From Psychroflexus gondwanensis ACAM 44 (GTDB lineage: Bacteria; Bacteroidota; Bacteroidia; Flavobacteriales; Flavobacteriaceae), in the NCBI RefSeq assembly GCF_000355905.1, contig NZ_APLF01000004.1, forward strand, positions 310,001-374,000: 64,000 nucleotides of DNA, in the 5' to 3' direction. The translations under genes and the position numbers were made by a program. The notes beneath the pieces were generated by a model. The model had not been told where the DNA came from. It saw nothing but the letters and a program-made list of their open reading frames with translations, and did not search any database. Shown in pieces: positions 35,220 through 44,769 of the stretch. The first letter of the stretch is position 1. Each line of letters opens with the position of its first letter.

Positions 35220-35575
35220 TTAATTTCGATTAAGCCCGTATAATTTAGAACGTAATCTTCTTCTGAGTCGACGGGTAGTTCATAGCTTATAGAATTAGCT
35301 ACACCAACTCCTGCATAAAAAGTTTTAGCCTCATAATTAACAGCATGTTTACTAACTTTCTGCATTAACTCCTCATCATAAAGCACAGGGTTATCGGGGT
35401 AGTTAACTGCACGTACCACAACAAATATCAACTTCTTTTCTTTGGTCGCTACAAACTGTGGGTTTTTCGATTTTTTACTGTTTACAGCTAAAAATTCGTA
35501 TCCCAGTTCTTCAAGATCCTTACCAACAACATTCATAGCAAGATTGTGTAATTGTTGATCTGTAAGTAGCCCCAT
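35216..35575 (-). CDS. Uncharacterised NQR-linked protein
   Basis: 119 residues, no signal peptide, alpha/beta composition. Segments: LAMNVVGKDLEELGYEFLAV, KKLIFVVVRAVNYPDNP (about 47-63), FYAGVGVANSISYELP. The strand pattern resembles a small nuclease-like or PD-(D/E)XK-like core, but I see no complete active site. It sits between nqrF and apbE and overlaps apbE by 4 nt, so a role in NQR assembly or flavinylation is inferred from position only. Confidence 0.7.
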   Translation of the reverse strand: MGLLTDQQLHNLAMNVVGKDLEELGYEFLAVNSKKSKNPQFVATKEKKLIFVVVRAVNYPDNPVLYDEELMQKVSKHAVNYEAKTFYAGVGVANSISYELPVDSEEDYVLNYTGLIEIK

Positions 35576-35587
35576 ATTTCTTTAATA

Positions 35588-35620
35588 TAAAAACCCCAAA
35601 CAGTATCCTGTTTGGGGGTA
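35588..35620 (-). terminator. Terminator or attenuator after nqrF
   Basis: On the minus strand CCCCAAACAG pairs with CTGTTTGGGG around GATA, followed by TTTTTATA. It lies 20-50 nt past the nqrF stop and before the 119-aa and apbE genes, so it could limit their expression. Confidence 0.75.
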
Positions 35621-35636
35621 TAAAATTCAATTCGTC

Positions 35637-36926
35637 TTATCCGCCGAAATCATCAAATCTGATATTTTCGTCTGGTATACCATAGTCTTCACCCATTTTT
35701 TGAACTGCTTGGTTCATCAATGGTGGTCCACAGAAATACAATTCCATGTCTTCTGGTTCTTCATGATGATCCAAATAATTGTCTATCACACATTGGTGAA
35801 TAAATCCAACAAAACCGTCGCCTTCACCATCTATCCCATCTTTCACTTTCCAGTTATCTTCTTCTTGAGGTTCAGATAAAGCTAGGTAAAATTTGAAATT
35901 TGGATAATCCCGCTCTAAAGCTCTGAAGTGTTCCGTATAGAATAATTCTCTTTTTGAACGACCACCATACCAAAATGTCACTTTACGACCCGTTTTAATG
36001 GTTCTGAACAAATGGTATAAGTGAGAACGCATTGGAGCCATACCAGCACCACCACCTACATATAGCATTTCTGCTTCACTTTCATTGATGAAAAATTCAC
36101 CATAAGGTCCGGAAATCGTAACCTTATCCCCTGCTTTACATCCGAAAATAAATGAGGAAGCAACACCAGGATTTACATCCATCCAGTCCCCTTTTGCTCT
36201 GTCGAAAGGAGGAGTAGCAATACGCACATTCAGCATGACTTTTCTGCCCTCAGCTGGATAGGACGCCATTGAATAAGCTCTTTCTACAGTCTCTGTATTT
36301 TTCATGACAAGTGGCCATAATTTAAAAGAATCCCATTCTGCTTTAAATTTATCTACCTCATCAGGGTGCTCTTCTGGATGAGCAGCTATGTCCATATCTT
36401 CAAACTTCACTTCACATGCAGGTATTTCAATTTGAATATAACCACCAGCTTTGTAACCCATATCTTCAGGAATTTCAACAATAAATTCCTTGATAAAAGA
36501 GGCTACGTTATAATTGGACACAACCGTAGCTTGCCATTTCTTAATACCAAAAACCTCTTCGGGAATTTGAATTGTCATGTCTTGTTTCACTTTCACTTGA
36601 CAACCCAATCTCCAACCTTCAGCAATTTCTTTTCTTGTAAAATGTGGCTCTTCCGTAGGAAGGATAGCACCGCCTCCTTCTGTTACAATACATTTACATT
36701 GGATACAGGTTCCACCGCCTCCACAAGCAGATGGCAGAAATAATTTATTATCACTTAATGTATTTAGTAAAGTAGATCCAGAACCAACTTCTAAATCTTT
36801 CTCCCCATTTATATTGACCTTGACTGGTCCAGACGGAGATAATTTTGCTTTAGCTGATAGCAAAATAACCACCAACAACAAAATTAAAGTTAAGAATACC
36901 GCAACACTCGCTAATATAACTGTCAT
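35637..36926 (-). CDS. nqrF: Na+-translocating NADH:quinone reductase subunit F
   Basis: The entry subunit that takes electrons from NADH through FAD to a 2Fe-2S centre. Membrane helix at 1-25, ferredoxin domain with Cys68, Cys74, Cys77 and Cys109, FAD-binding RAYSMASYP (about 216-224), NADH-binding YVGGGAGMAPMRSH (about 290-303) and a C-terminal FCGPPLM. The length is 429. It is the last of six nqr genes in order A to F. Confidence 0.97.
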   Translation of the reverse strand: MTVILASVAVFLTLILLLVVILLSAKAKLSPSGPVKVNINGEKDLEVGSGSTLLNTLSDNKLFLPSACGGGGTCIQCKCIVTEGGGAILPTEEPHFTRKEIAEGWRLGCQVKVKQDMTIQIPEEVFGIKKWQATVVSNYNVASFIKEFIVEIPEDMGYKAGGYIQIEIPACEVKFEDMDIAAHPEEHPDEVDKFKAEWDSFKLWPLVMKNTETVERAYSMASYPAEGRKVMLNVRIATPPFDRAKGDWMDVNPGVASSFIFGCKAGDKVTISGPYGEFFINESEAEMLYVGGGAGMAPMRSHLYHLFRTIKTGRKVTFWYGGRSKRELFYTEHFRALERDYPNFKFYLALSEPQEEDNWKVKDGIDGEGDGFVGFIHQCVIDNYLDHHEEPEDMELYFCGPPLMNQAVQKMGEDYGIPDENIRFDDFGG

Positions 36927-36938
36927 AATCCTCTTTGT

Positions 36939-37553
36939 TTATAATTTAATACCCATGAAACTCATAAATCCAATAGCCATCAGTCCTGTAATAATAAAGG
37001 TGATTCCTAATCCCTTAAGGGGAGCTGGAACATTTGAGTAAGCTATTTTCTCTCTAATGGCTGCGATGGCAAGTATGGCTAAAAACCATCCTAGACCACT
37101 TCCCAGCCCATATACTACAGCTCCTTCTATGCCGCTAAAATCTTTTTGCTGCATAAATAAAGATCCTCCTAAAATCGCGCAGTTTACAGCGATAAGGGGT
37201 AAAAATATACCTAAAGAACCATATAAAGCAGGTGCAAATTTCTCTACAATCATCTCAACAAGCTGAACCATAGAAGCAATTACAGCTATAAACATGATAA
37301 AGCTGAGAAAACTCAAATCCACATCAATAAATTCTGCACCTAACCAAGATAAAGCTCCTGGTTGAAGTAAGTAATTATCGAGAAGATAATTGACAGGAAC
37401 TGTAATCAACAATACAAATATTACAGCAGCTCCCAGACCTACCGCAGTTTTCACTGTCTTTGAGACTGCGAGATAAGAACACATCCCTAGAAAATACGCA
37501 AAAATCATATTCTCTATAAAAATGCTTTTGACAAATAAGTTTACTAAATCCAT
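36939..37553 (-). CDS. nqrE: Na+-NQR subunit E
   Basis: 204-residue integral membrane subunit with six helices and the paired Cys-containing segments [12 protein letters not shown] (about 21-32) and [11 protein letters not shown] (about 117-127) that hold an iron centre shared with NqrD. It lies 12 nt upstream of nqrF. Confidence 0.96.
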   Translation of the reverse strand: MDLVNLFVKSIFIENMIFAYFLGMCSYLAVSKTVKTAVGLGAAVIFVLLITVPVNYLLDNYLLQPGALSWLGAEFIDVDLSFLSFIMFIAVIASMVQLVEMIVEKFAPALYGSLGIFLPLIAVNCAILGGSLFMQQKDFSGIEGAVVYGLGSGLGWFLAILAIAAIREKIAYSNVPAPLKGLGITFIITGLMAIGFMSFMGIKL

Positions 37554-37568
37554 CTCTAATGCTTTTAT

Positions 37569-38318
37569 TTAATTTTCTTCAATTAATTTTCTATTGCCTG
37601 CTCTCTGCACCCAGATAATAACACCTACCACGATGAGTGCCATAGGGGATAATAGGAAAAATCCATTATCTTCATAACCTAAAGAGTATAATCCGGTAGA
37701 CTCTGCAAGGGTTACCCCTTGATGTCCTAAAACTTCATAACCTAGCAATTTACCCGAACCAAAAAGTTCTCTAAAAAAAGCAATAACGATTAAAATAAGT
37801 CCGTAACCAGCAGCATTCCCAATTCCATCTAAAAACGACTTATAAACACCGTTACCTAAAGCAAAAGCTTCAAGTCGGCCCATGATGATACAGTTTGTAA
37901 TGATAAGACCGATGAAAATAGAAAGTTGTTTACTCACATCGAAAGCATAAGCCTTTAAAATTTGATCTACAAGAATTACCATAGCTGCTACAACCACAAG
38001 CTGAACTATAATTCGGATTCGGCTTGGTATTGAGTTTCTAAGTAAGGAAATAATGACGTTACTGAAAGCCATTACAAAGACCACCGCTAGGGACATCACA
38101 ATTGCAGGCTTCAGCTGAACGGTAATCGCTAATGCTGAACAGATTCCTAAAACCTGAACTGTAATAGGATTATTATCATTTAAAGGATCTTTTAAAATCT
38201 TACGATTTGCCTTTGACAAAAAATGTTCTTTCTCTTCCGAACTCGATAAAAAGAGAAGCATTTCACTCTTCTTCTTTTCGGCTTCAGTTTTAGATTTTGG
38301 ATTTGTTTCTGAGCTCAT
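37569..38318 (-). CDS. nqrD: Na+-NQR subunit D
   Basis: 249 residues, about 35-40 longer than typical NqrD because of a charged, lysine/glutamate-rich N-terminal extension (1 to about 42). The membrane core carries QVLGICSALAITV (about 54-66) and ITNCIIMGRLEAFA (about 139-152). It forms the shared Fe site with NqrE. The gene sits 15 nt from nqrE and 3 nt from nqrC. Confidence 0.95.
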   Translation of the reverse strand: MSSETNPKSKTEAEKKKSEMLLFLSSSEEKEHFLSKANRKILKDPLNDNNPITVQVLGICSALAITVQLKPAIVMSLAVVFVMAFSNVIISLLRNSIPSRIRIIVQLVVVAAMVILVDQILKAYAFDVSKQLSIFIGLIITNCIIMGRLEAFALGNGVYKSFLDGIGNAAGYGLILIVIAFFRELFGSGKLLGYEVLGHQGVTLAESTGLYSLGYEDNGFFLLSPMALIVVGVIIWVQRAGNRKLIEEN

Positions 38319-38321
38319 AAT

Positions 38322-39047
38322 TTATCGTGTTACAACTTTAATATTTTGACGCTGTTTGAAGAAAGGTAGATAATTTTTAAGTCTCTTTTCAATCATTTCA
38401 GAAACTCCATCACTAGTTATGGTCGCTCCAGAAATTGAATCGACTTGGTTATCATCCTTATTGTTTCCTCCGCTATATCCTTTTTTAACGTTTACCCCAA
38501 CAAGCTCTCCTTGCTCGTTGAAAACTTTCTCATCAACAAAGCTTTGTTGAAACCAGTCCGTTGTAATTTCCGCACCCAATCCAGCGGTTTCTGCTTTATG
38601 GTCAAAAACAACACCTTGGACAGTGTTAGCATCTTCCTTAAGTGCTATATATCCCCAAATAGCATCCCACAGTCCATTACCTCTCAATGGAGCGATATAA
38701 AACTGGGAACCTTCGTAATCTGCTACATAGATAGGAAAACTTTGCTCTTCATCTGGTTTTGACAATTCCTTAGCTAAGTTGACATCGAAGGCATTGACAT
38801 CTTCTTTCTCTTCCCCTTTGGAATTTAGAGCGATTTGCTGAGTAATGTATTTGTTAAATAATACTTCTGCATCCTCCCTACTTGTTTCAATACCAATAGT
38901 AGAAAGTATATTTTGCATTTTTTCTTTACGCACATTTTCCTTTTGCAGGGGTCCTAATGTAGTAGCAGTAAAAGAAAGTGTTACCGCAACAACAATGACC
39001 ATGATTATTGCAAAAATAAAAGTGTATGAATTGCTATTTTTATCCAT
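38322..39047 (-). CDS. nqrC: Na+-NQR subunit C
   Basis: A periplasmic FMN-binding domain with an N-terminal membrane helix (about 7-29). The flavinylation motif DSISGAT places covalent FMN on Thr209. ApbE (same cluster) would attach it. The length is 241, slightly shorter than in Vibrio. It overlaps closely with its neighbours, 2-3 nt gaps. Confidence 0.96.
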   Translation of the reverse strand: MDKNSNSYTFIFAIIMVIVVAVTLSFTATTLGPLQKENVRKEKMQNILSTIGIETSREDAEVLFNKYITQQIALNSKGEEKEDVNAFDVNLAKELSKPDEEQSFPIYVADYEGSQFYIAPLRGNGLWDAIWGYIALKEDANTVQGVVFDHKAETAGLGAEITTDWFQQSFVDEKVFNEQGELVGVNVKKGYSGGNNKDDNQVDSISGATITSDGVSEMIEKRLKNYLPFFKQRQNIKVVTR

Positions 39048-39049
39048 AA

Positions 39050-40213
39050 TTAAGCTGTTTTAACTGTTTTCATTTGTAAACGGTTCTGTCTTTTCTTCAC
39101 ATTACCTTGAATAACGTAATGATCTATCGTTGGGGCAAAAACATTAAGTAATAATATGGATAACATAATGCCCTCAGGATAAGCCGGATTAAACACCCTA
39201 ATCATAATACCGAAGAGTCCTATTAAAAATCCATAAATCCATTTTCCCCTTGTAGTTTGTGCTGCACTCACGGGATCTGTTGCCATAAAAACAATTCCAA
39301 ATGCAAAACCACCAACAATTATATGCTGATACCAAGGGAAATTAGTTAAGCCGTTACCTTCAATATTTAAGGCATTAAAGATTAATCCCATTACAGCTGC
39401 CCCTATTAAACCACTTAATATAATCCTCCAGCTTCCAACTTTAGTCAGAATAAGAATTAAAGCTCCTGCAGCAATACACAGGGTAGAAGTTTCAGAAATA
39501 GATCCGGGTATTATTCCTGTAAACATCTCTGCTGTATTGTAACCTATTTCTTTGTTAGCCGCTAATGAACCTAAAATCGTTTCACCAGATATAGAATCAA
39601 CATTTGATGCTTCACTTACCCAAATCTTGTTTCCAGACATATAAGTAGGATAGGCAAAAAATGCAAAGGCTCTTGCTGTTAGTGCAGGATTTAAGATGTT
39701 CATTCCAGTACCTCCAAAAGCTTCTTTCCCAATCAAAACTGCAAAGATAACCGATAAAGCTACCATCCACAATGGGATATCTATAGGCATAATCATAGGA
39801 ATAAGCAACCCTGTAACTAGATAGCCTTCGTTCACTTCGTGACCCCTCATAATCGCAAATGCAAATTCAAGACCCAATCCTACACCGTAGGATACTACAA
39901 TCATTGGAACAATTTTGTAAGCTCCATGAAGAATAGCCTCCAATATAGCCGGGGTTTCACCAAGTTGGATATAGTGCTGATAACCGGCATTCCACATCCC
40001 AAAAACCAAAGCAGGAATTAAAGCTATAACTACTGTAATCATAGTTCTCTTTAAATCTACAGCATCACGAATATGAGCTCCCTTTTTGGTTGTATGGTCT
40101 GGAACAAATAAAAAAGTATCCAATGCATTTATAGCTGGGCGATACTTTTCGAGCTTGTTCCCTGGCTCAAAAGGCTCTTTAACTTGATCAATTTTCTGTC
40201 TAATCCAATTCAT
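39050..40213 (-). CDS. nqrB: Na+-NQR subunit B
   Basis: A large integral membrane subunit (387 residues, about ten helices) carrying covalent FMN and riboflavin. GGTGMNILNPALTARAFAFFAYP (about 167-189) is conserved. The expected flavinylation motif reads DSISGET with Thr212; Glu211 replaces the usual Ala. A second block FATDPVSAAQTTRGKW is seen near 315. It lies 13 nt downstream of nqrA. Confidence 0.96.
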   Translation of the reverse strand: MNWIRQKIDQVKEPFEPGNKLEKYRPAINALDTFLFVPDHTTKKGAHIRDAVDLKRTMITVVIALIPALVFGMWNAGYQHYIQLGETPAILEAILHGAYKIVPMIVVSYGVGLGLEFAFAIMRGHEVNEGYLVTGLLIPMIMPIDIPLWMVALSVIFAVLIGKEAFGGTGMNILNPALTARAFAFFAYPTYMSGNKIWVSEASNVDSISGETILGSLAANKEIGYNTAEMFTGIIPGSISETSTLCIAAGALILILTKVGSWRIILSGLIGAAVMGLIFNALNIEGNGLTNFPWYQHIIVGGFAFGIVFMATDPVSAAQTTRGKWIYGFLIGLFGIMIRVFNPAYPEGIMLSILLLNVFAPTIDHYVIQGNVKKRQNRLQMKTVKTA

Positions 40214-40226
40214 AATTATTATAAAT

Positions 40227-41570
40227 TTATCCTACTTCTGTTAACATAATATCCAGACCGCTTCGAATAATTGATTGCGCTTCGATTTTGGATGTATTTG
40301 TGTAATCTATAAGCGCAAAATCTTCAGGTACTACTTCGTAAATCCCTAAGCTTTCCATTTTTTCTATATCGCCAGCCATACAAGCCTTAATGAGCTGCAT
40401 TGGAAATATATCCAACGGCATGACCTCTTCCATCTCTCCAGTCACCACCAAGGCTCTCTCTTCTCCGTTGATATTGGTATTAACTTCATATTTCTTCTTA
40501 GGAAACAACCAGGATAATGAAGTTTTGGACATGGAGTGAATATTGTTATCTTTAAAAGGTAACCATCCAAACATCCTATATTCATTTCCTTCAGGAATAA
40601 CAGTAAGTTCATTAGCGAAAAAGTTTAAATACCCATCGGCCTCTACTTTTTCACCAGTCAATACATTCCCACTTATAATCCTAGAATTATCTTCAAAGTC
40701 TTTTAAAACCGACTTTACTTCTGAACCAGCAATGGTTTTGAAGTAAAGTCTATTTTTAGCAGATGTCCCAGTAACAGCAACTGTTCGCTGAGCATTATAC
40801 TTCCCTGTTTTAAATTGCTCTCCAATGATAGCGACATCTTCAGGGTTTACGGTCCAAACTCTCTCTCCCCTATTCATAGGTTCTGTTTCATGGATAAGTG
40901 TTCCTACGTTTCCTGCTGGATGAGGACCAGAAATATTTAAAACTTCTACGTTCTCAATATCCTTTAAAAAAGAGGCAGATTGTTTATCAACACCTAAGTA
41001 AACTATCCCGCCAGTAAGTTTAGTTAAGGCATTTATACCTGCTTGAAAAAATTCAACTCTATCTTTTAGTATAAATTCTGCTGAACCCGTTAACGGGGCC
41101 GTGTTATATGCAGAAATATAAATTGCTTTAGGCGTATCATCTGCATTTGCTGGAACATTATAAGGTCTCTGGTTTAAAAGAATTCCTAGACCAGTTGAAA
41201 ATATACGCTCTTTAACCTCAGAAGAATCTGATTTTAAGGGATCCATTACTCCAAAATCTTTATATTCTTGAGTCTCATCTGCTTCGATGATGACATCCAG
41301 GATTTTTCGCTTTGCACCTCTACGAACCTCTTTGAGTGTTCCGCTAACAGGGGATACCACTCTAGTTTTATCTGAATATTTCGAGAAAAATACCTCATCT
41401 CCAGCTTTCAATTTAGCACCTTCTTTAAGTACCATTTTCGGGACTAGAGAGTAGAAATTGGCTGGTCTTAGAGCTATGGTTTTGGACTTTTCAGCTTGTT
41501 CAAAAGTTTTAGTAGCTTCACCCTTTAGATTTAGCCTTAAACCCTTTTTAATCTTTACGTCTGTGGGCAT
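40227..41570 (-). CDS. nqrA: Na+-NQR subunit A
   Basis: 447-residue peripheral cytoplasmic subunit, first gene of the operon. KKGLRLNLKG at the start, PVSGTLKEVRRGAKRK (about 74-89), SGPHPAGNVGTLIHE (about 213-227), KACMAGDIEKMESLGIYEVVPEDFALIDY near the C-terminus. It has no redox cofactor in known homologues and contributes to quinone binding. Confidence 0.96.
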   Translation of the reverse strand: MPTDVKIKKGLRLNLKGEATKTFEQAEKSKTIALRPANFYSLVPKMVLKEGAKLKAGDEVFFSKYSDKTRVVSPVSGTLKEVRRGAKRKILDVIIEADETQEYKDFGVMDPLKSDSSEVKERIFSTGLGILLNQRPYNVPANADDTPKAIYISAYNTAPLTGSAEFILKDRVEFFQAGINALTKLTGGIVYLGVDKQSASFLKDIENVEVLNISGPHPAGNVGTLIHETEPMNRGERVWTVNPEDVAIIGEQFKTGKYNAQRTVAVTGTSAKNRLYFKTIAGSEVKSVLKDFEDNSRIISGNVLTGEKVEADGYLNFFANELTVIPEGNEYRMFGWLPFKDNNIHSMSKTSLSWLFPKKKYEVNTNINGEERALVVTGEMEEVMPLDIFPMQLIKACMAGDIEKMESLGIYEVVPEDFALIDYTNTSKIEAQSIIRSGLDIMLTEVG

Positions 41571-41597
41571 CTTAAATTATCGTTTGATTTTGGTCTG

Positions 41598-41633
41598 CAA
41601 ATTTAATAATTAAACTTGCATTCTTATAGCAAA
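41598..41633 (-). promoter_or_regulatory. Promoter of the nqr operon
   Basis: On the minus strand TTTG is followed after about 24 nt by TAAATTTG (complement of 41598-41605), 28 nt before the nqrA ATG. The spacing is one base above the usual range. Confidence 0.5.
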
Positions 41634-41681
41634 CAAATCTTATAGTTATATTATTTATAATCATTCTAAATAAATATACTT

Positions 41682-41689
41682 TAGATTTG
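41682..41689 (+). promoter_or_regulatory. Candidate -7 box for the T9SS plug gene
   Basis: TAGATTTG fits TAnnTTTG, 26 nt before the ATG at 41716. The upstream TTG is not evident. Confidence 0.4.
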
Positions 41690-41715
41690 TAACTTTACAC
41701 CTTAATCTTTTAAAA

Positions 41716-42966
41716 ATGAAATTAAAACTTGTTTTTCTAGCCCTGTTTATAGGTTCCTTAAGTCATTCTCAACAAGACTACGAAACCTTGCCCCCAGATT
41801 TTATAAAAACCATTGAATTTTACGGCTCTAGTGAAGAATTTAGTGGGACTCCTATCATTGCTAGAGGAGAAAGTTTGATTTTGAAATTTGATGACTTGAG
41901 AGCTGCAGAAAATGATTATTACTATGAGATAGAACATTACAACTTTGATTGGACCCCTTCCATCCTTTCAAAAAATGAGGTTTTAGAGGGCTTTGATGAC
42001 ATTAGACTTTTTAATTTCAGAAACTCATTTACAACCTTGCAACCTTACACACATTACGAGTTAAGATTACCTAATACGAATACAAGACAGCTTAAAGTTA
42101 GTGGAAACTACATGTTGAAAATATTTAACGACGATAAACAGATTATTTTTTCTAGGAAGTTTATTGTTTATGAAAATTTGGTCAATGTAGATCTTACAAT
42201 AAGACGGTCTCGAGAACTTGACTACATCGGTGAAAAACAGGTTGTGAATTTTGAAATAGGTAGAGATAGTTTCATTTTTAGAAATCCTGAACAAACCGTC
42301 AAAACCGTTGTGGTTCAAAATAACGATTTCAGCACAGCCATTTACAATCTAAAACCTCAGTTTGTTCAAGGTAATACTTTAGTTTACAGATATAATGACG
42401 AGTCTGCCTTTTGGGGAGGCAACGAATACTTAAATTTTGATAATAAGGATATTAGACAAGGAACTTTAAGAATTGAACGCATAGAATTGCTAGATCTCTA
42501 CAACTCTTATCTTTACCGTAACTTCGTAAGAGACGGAAGAGAATACACCTTCAACCCAGATATTAATGGGGCCTTTAGAATTAACACTGTTCAAGGTGAT
42601 GATCTAGACATCGAATCTGAATATGCCAAAGTTCATTTTTCTTTAAACAATTACAAAGACTTAGAAGGCGGAGAAATTCACCTTTATGGGAGATTCAATA
42701 ATTATGTATTGGATGACAGCACCTTGATGACCTTGGATAAATCTAGGTCTATGCTCACTAATGAATTGATTTTAAAGCAAGGCTTTTATAATTTTAAATA
42801 CATTTATCTAGACGCCAACGGAAATTTTGATGGTGGTTTTATAAGTGGAGACCACGACGTGACCGAAAACGACTATCAGATTCTAGTTTACTATAGAGAT
42901 ATCGGGGCAAGATTTGACAAGGTTATAGGTATAGGTAATGGGAATAGTCGAAATATTATCAACTAA
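41716..42966 (+). CDS. Type IX secretion plug protein (DUF5103)
   Basis: Signal peptide (1-18, SLSHSQ), then a beta-rich 400-residue protein matching DUF5103: IKTIEFYGSSEEFSGTPIIARGESLILKFDDL (about 30-61), YYYEIEHYNFDWTPS, the YNLKPQFVQGNTLVYRY block and the end motif GDHDVTENDYQILVYYRD. This family closes the extracellular or periplasmic side of the SprA translocon in Flavobacteria. It is consistent with the T9SS cargo seen at the laminarin locus. A single gene opposite nqrA. Confidence 0.9.
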   Translation: MKLKLVFLALFIGSLSHSQQDYETLPPDFIKTIEFYGSSEEFSGTPIIARGESLILKFDDLRAAENDYYYEIEHYNFDWTPSILSKNEVLEGFDDIRLFNFRNSFTTLQPYTHYELRLPNTNTRQLKVSGNYMLKIFNDDKQIIFSRKFIVYENLVNVDLTIRRSRELDYIGEKQVVNFEIGRDSFIFRNPEQTVKTVVVQNNDFSTAIYNLKPQFVQGNTLVYRYNDESAFWGGNEYLNFDNKDIRQGTLRIERIELLDLYNSYLYRNFVRDGREYTFNPDINGAFRINTVQGDDLDIESEYAKVHFSLNNYKDLEGGEIHLYGRFNNYVLDDSTLMTLDKSRSMLTNELILKQGFYNFKYIYLDANGNFDGGFISGDHDVTENDYQILVYYRDIGARFDKVIGIGNGNSRNIIN

Positions 42967-43068
42967 TTAAATCCTTATTAACAGGTATTAATAAAAGCTT
43001 ATCATGTTAAGTTTTATAGTTGAATTATATCAATTATATTTACGCTAATATTAAATAACACATAAATT

Positions 43069-44694
43069 ATGGGAAAAGGATATTTTCAAGTGCCAAAAGC
43101 AATAAACGAACCTATTAAATCATACGCACCCGGTTCTCCAGAGAGAGAATCGATACAAAAAATGTATAAAAAGGTGTATAACGAAAAGGCTGAAGTACCC
43201 CTATATATTGGAAGTGAAGAAATTAAGACCGGGCACACTAAAAGCATCCGTCCTCCTCACGACCATCAACATGAAGTCGGTATCTTTCATAATGCTGAAG
43301 AAAAGCACGTAGAACAAGCCATTAATTCTGCTCTTGAAGCTAGAAAAAAGTGGGCCAAACTTCCTTGGGAACAAAGAGCTGCTGTATTTCTTAAAGCTGC
43401 AGATCTTATTGCAGGTCCCTACAGAGACAGAATAAATGCAACGACCATGATTGGTCAATCTAAAACTGTTTTACAAGCCGAAATTGATTCAGCTTGTGAG
43501 CTTTGTGATTTCCTAAGGTTCAATGTAGAATATATGACTGAAATCTACAGAGAGCAACCAGAATCTGCAGACAATGAGTGGAATAGACTAGAACATAGAC
43601 CTTTGGAAGGATTTGTATATGCTATTACCCCTTTCAATTTTACGGCCATTGCGGGAAATCTACCTTCTAGTGCTGCATTAATGGGTAATGTAGCCGTTTG
43701 GAAGCCAAGTGATAGCCAAATGTTATCCGCTCAAGTTATCATGGAAGTCTTTAAAGAAGCTGGCTTACCTAGTGGTGTTATCAATATGATTATGGGAGAT
43801 CCAGTAATGATTACCGATAAAATTTTAGCTAGAAAAGAATTCGCTGGAATCCATTTCACTGGAAGCACCAATGTCTTTAAAGGAATTTGGGCTAAAATTG
43901 GAGAAAACATACATACTTATAATACTTACCCTAGAATTGTAGGAGAAACTGGTGGTAAGGATTTTATTATCGCCCACAAATCAGCAGATGCGCAAGTAGT
44001 TGCCACTGCTTTATTGAGAGGTGCTTTTGAATTTCAAGGTCAAAAATGTAGTGCGGCTTCAAGATCTTATGTTTCTAACAGCCTATGGCCTAATGTAAAA
44101 GAAAGATTAGTAAAAGACGTAAAGTCTATTAAAATGGGTTCGACTGGTGATTTCGATAATTTTATTGGTGCCGTCATTCACGAACAGTCCTTTGATAAAC
44201 TAGCAAAATACATCGATAGAGCCAAAGATAGTAATGAAGCTGAAATTATTGTAGGTGGTAATTATGACAAGTCTAAAGGTTATTTTATAGAACCTACGGT
44301 AATTGTGACCTCCAATCCACAGTATGAAACTATGGTGGAAGAATTATTTGGTCCGGTGTTGACTCTTTATGTTTATGATGACGACAAATATGAAGACACT
44401 CTTCATCTTGTCGATGAAACAAGTCAGTATGGACTTACAGGCTCAATTATCTCTACAGATCGTTATGCAGCCTCTGTAGCTACAGATATTTTACAAAATT
44501 CAGCTGGTAATTTCTATATCAATGACAAATGTACTGGTGCTGTTGTAGGACGCCAACCCTTTGGTGGAGCTAGAAATAGCGGTACAAACGATAAAGCAGG
44601 TTCAAAATTTAATTTATTGAGATGGTCTTCTCCAAGATTGATCAAAGAAACTTTTGTACCAGCCACCTATTATACCTACCCACATATGGGATAA
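43069..44694 (+). CDS. pruA: L-glutamate gamma-semialdehyde (P5C) dehydrogenase
   Basis: Oxidises glutamate-gamma-semialdehyde to glutamate in proline degradation. 541-residue monofunctional ALDH with ITPFNFTAIAGNLP (186-199), GETGGKD with Glu293, the catalytic FQGQKCSAASR (Cys327) and the C-terminal NDKCTGAVVGRQPFGGARNSGTNDKAG. No proline dehydrogenase is adjacent. It ends with its own terminator. Confidence 0.95.
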   Translation: MGKGYFQVPKAINEPIKSYAPGSPERESIQKMYKKVYNEKAEVPLYIGSEEIKTGHTKSIRPPHDHQHEVGIFHNAEEKHVEQAINSALEARKKWAKLPWEQRAAVFLKAADLIAGPYRDRINATTMIGQSKTVLQAEIDSACELCDFLRFNVEYMTEIYREQPESADNEWNRLEHRPLEGFVYAITPFNFTAIAGNLPSSAALMGNVAVWKPSDSQMLSAQVIMEVFKEAGLPSGVINMIMGDPVMITDKILARKEFAGIHFTGSTNVFKGIWAKIGENIHTYNTYPRIVGETGGKDFIIAHKSADAQVVATALLRGAFEFQGQKCSAASRSYVSNSLWPNVKERLVKDVKSIKMGSTGDFDNFIGAVIHEQSFDKLAKYIDRAKDSNEAEIIVGGNYDKSKGYFIEPTVIVTSNPQYETMVEELFGPVLTLYVYDDDKYEDTLHLVDETSQYGLTGSIISTDRYAASVATDILQNSAGNFYINDKCTGAVVGRQPFGGARNSGTNDKAGSKFNLLRWSSPRLIKETFVPATYYTYPHMG

Positions 44695-44716
44695 TTGATT
44701 GAGTTGTTATGACATT

Positions 44717-44751
44717 AAAAACCTCTGGACTTTTAGTTCAGAGGTTTTTTT
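44717..44751. terminator. Terminator after pruA
   Basis: AACCTCTG pairs with CAGAGGTT, followed by TTTTT on the plus strand. The A-run on the other side could also serve rsmG. Confidence 0.88.
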
Positions 44752-44769
44752 CAATTTTAAAGCTAAAGT

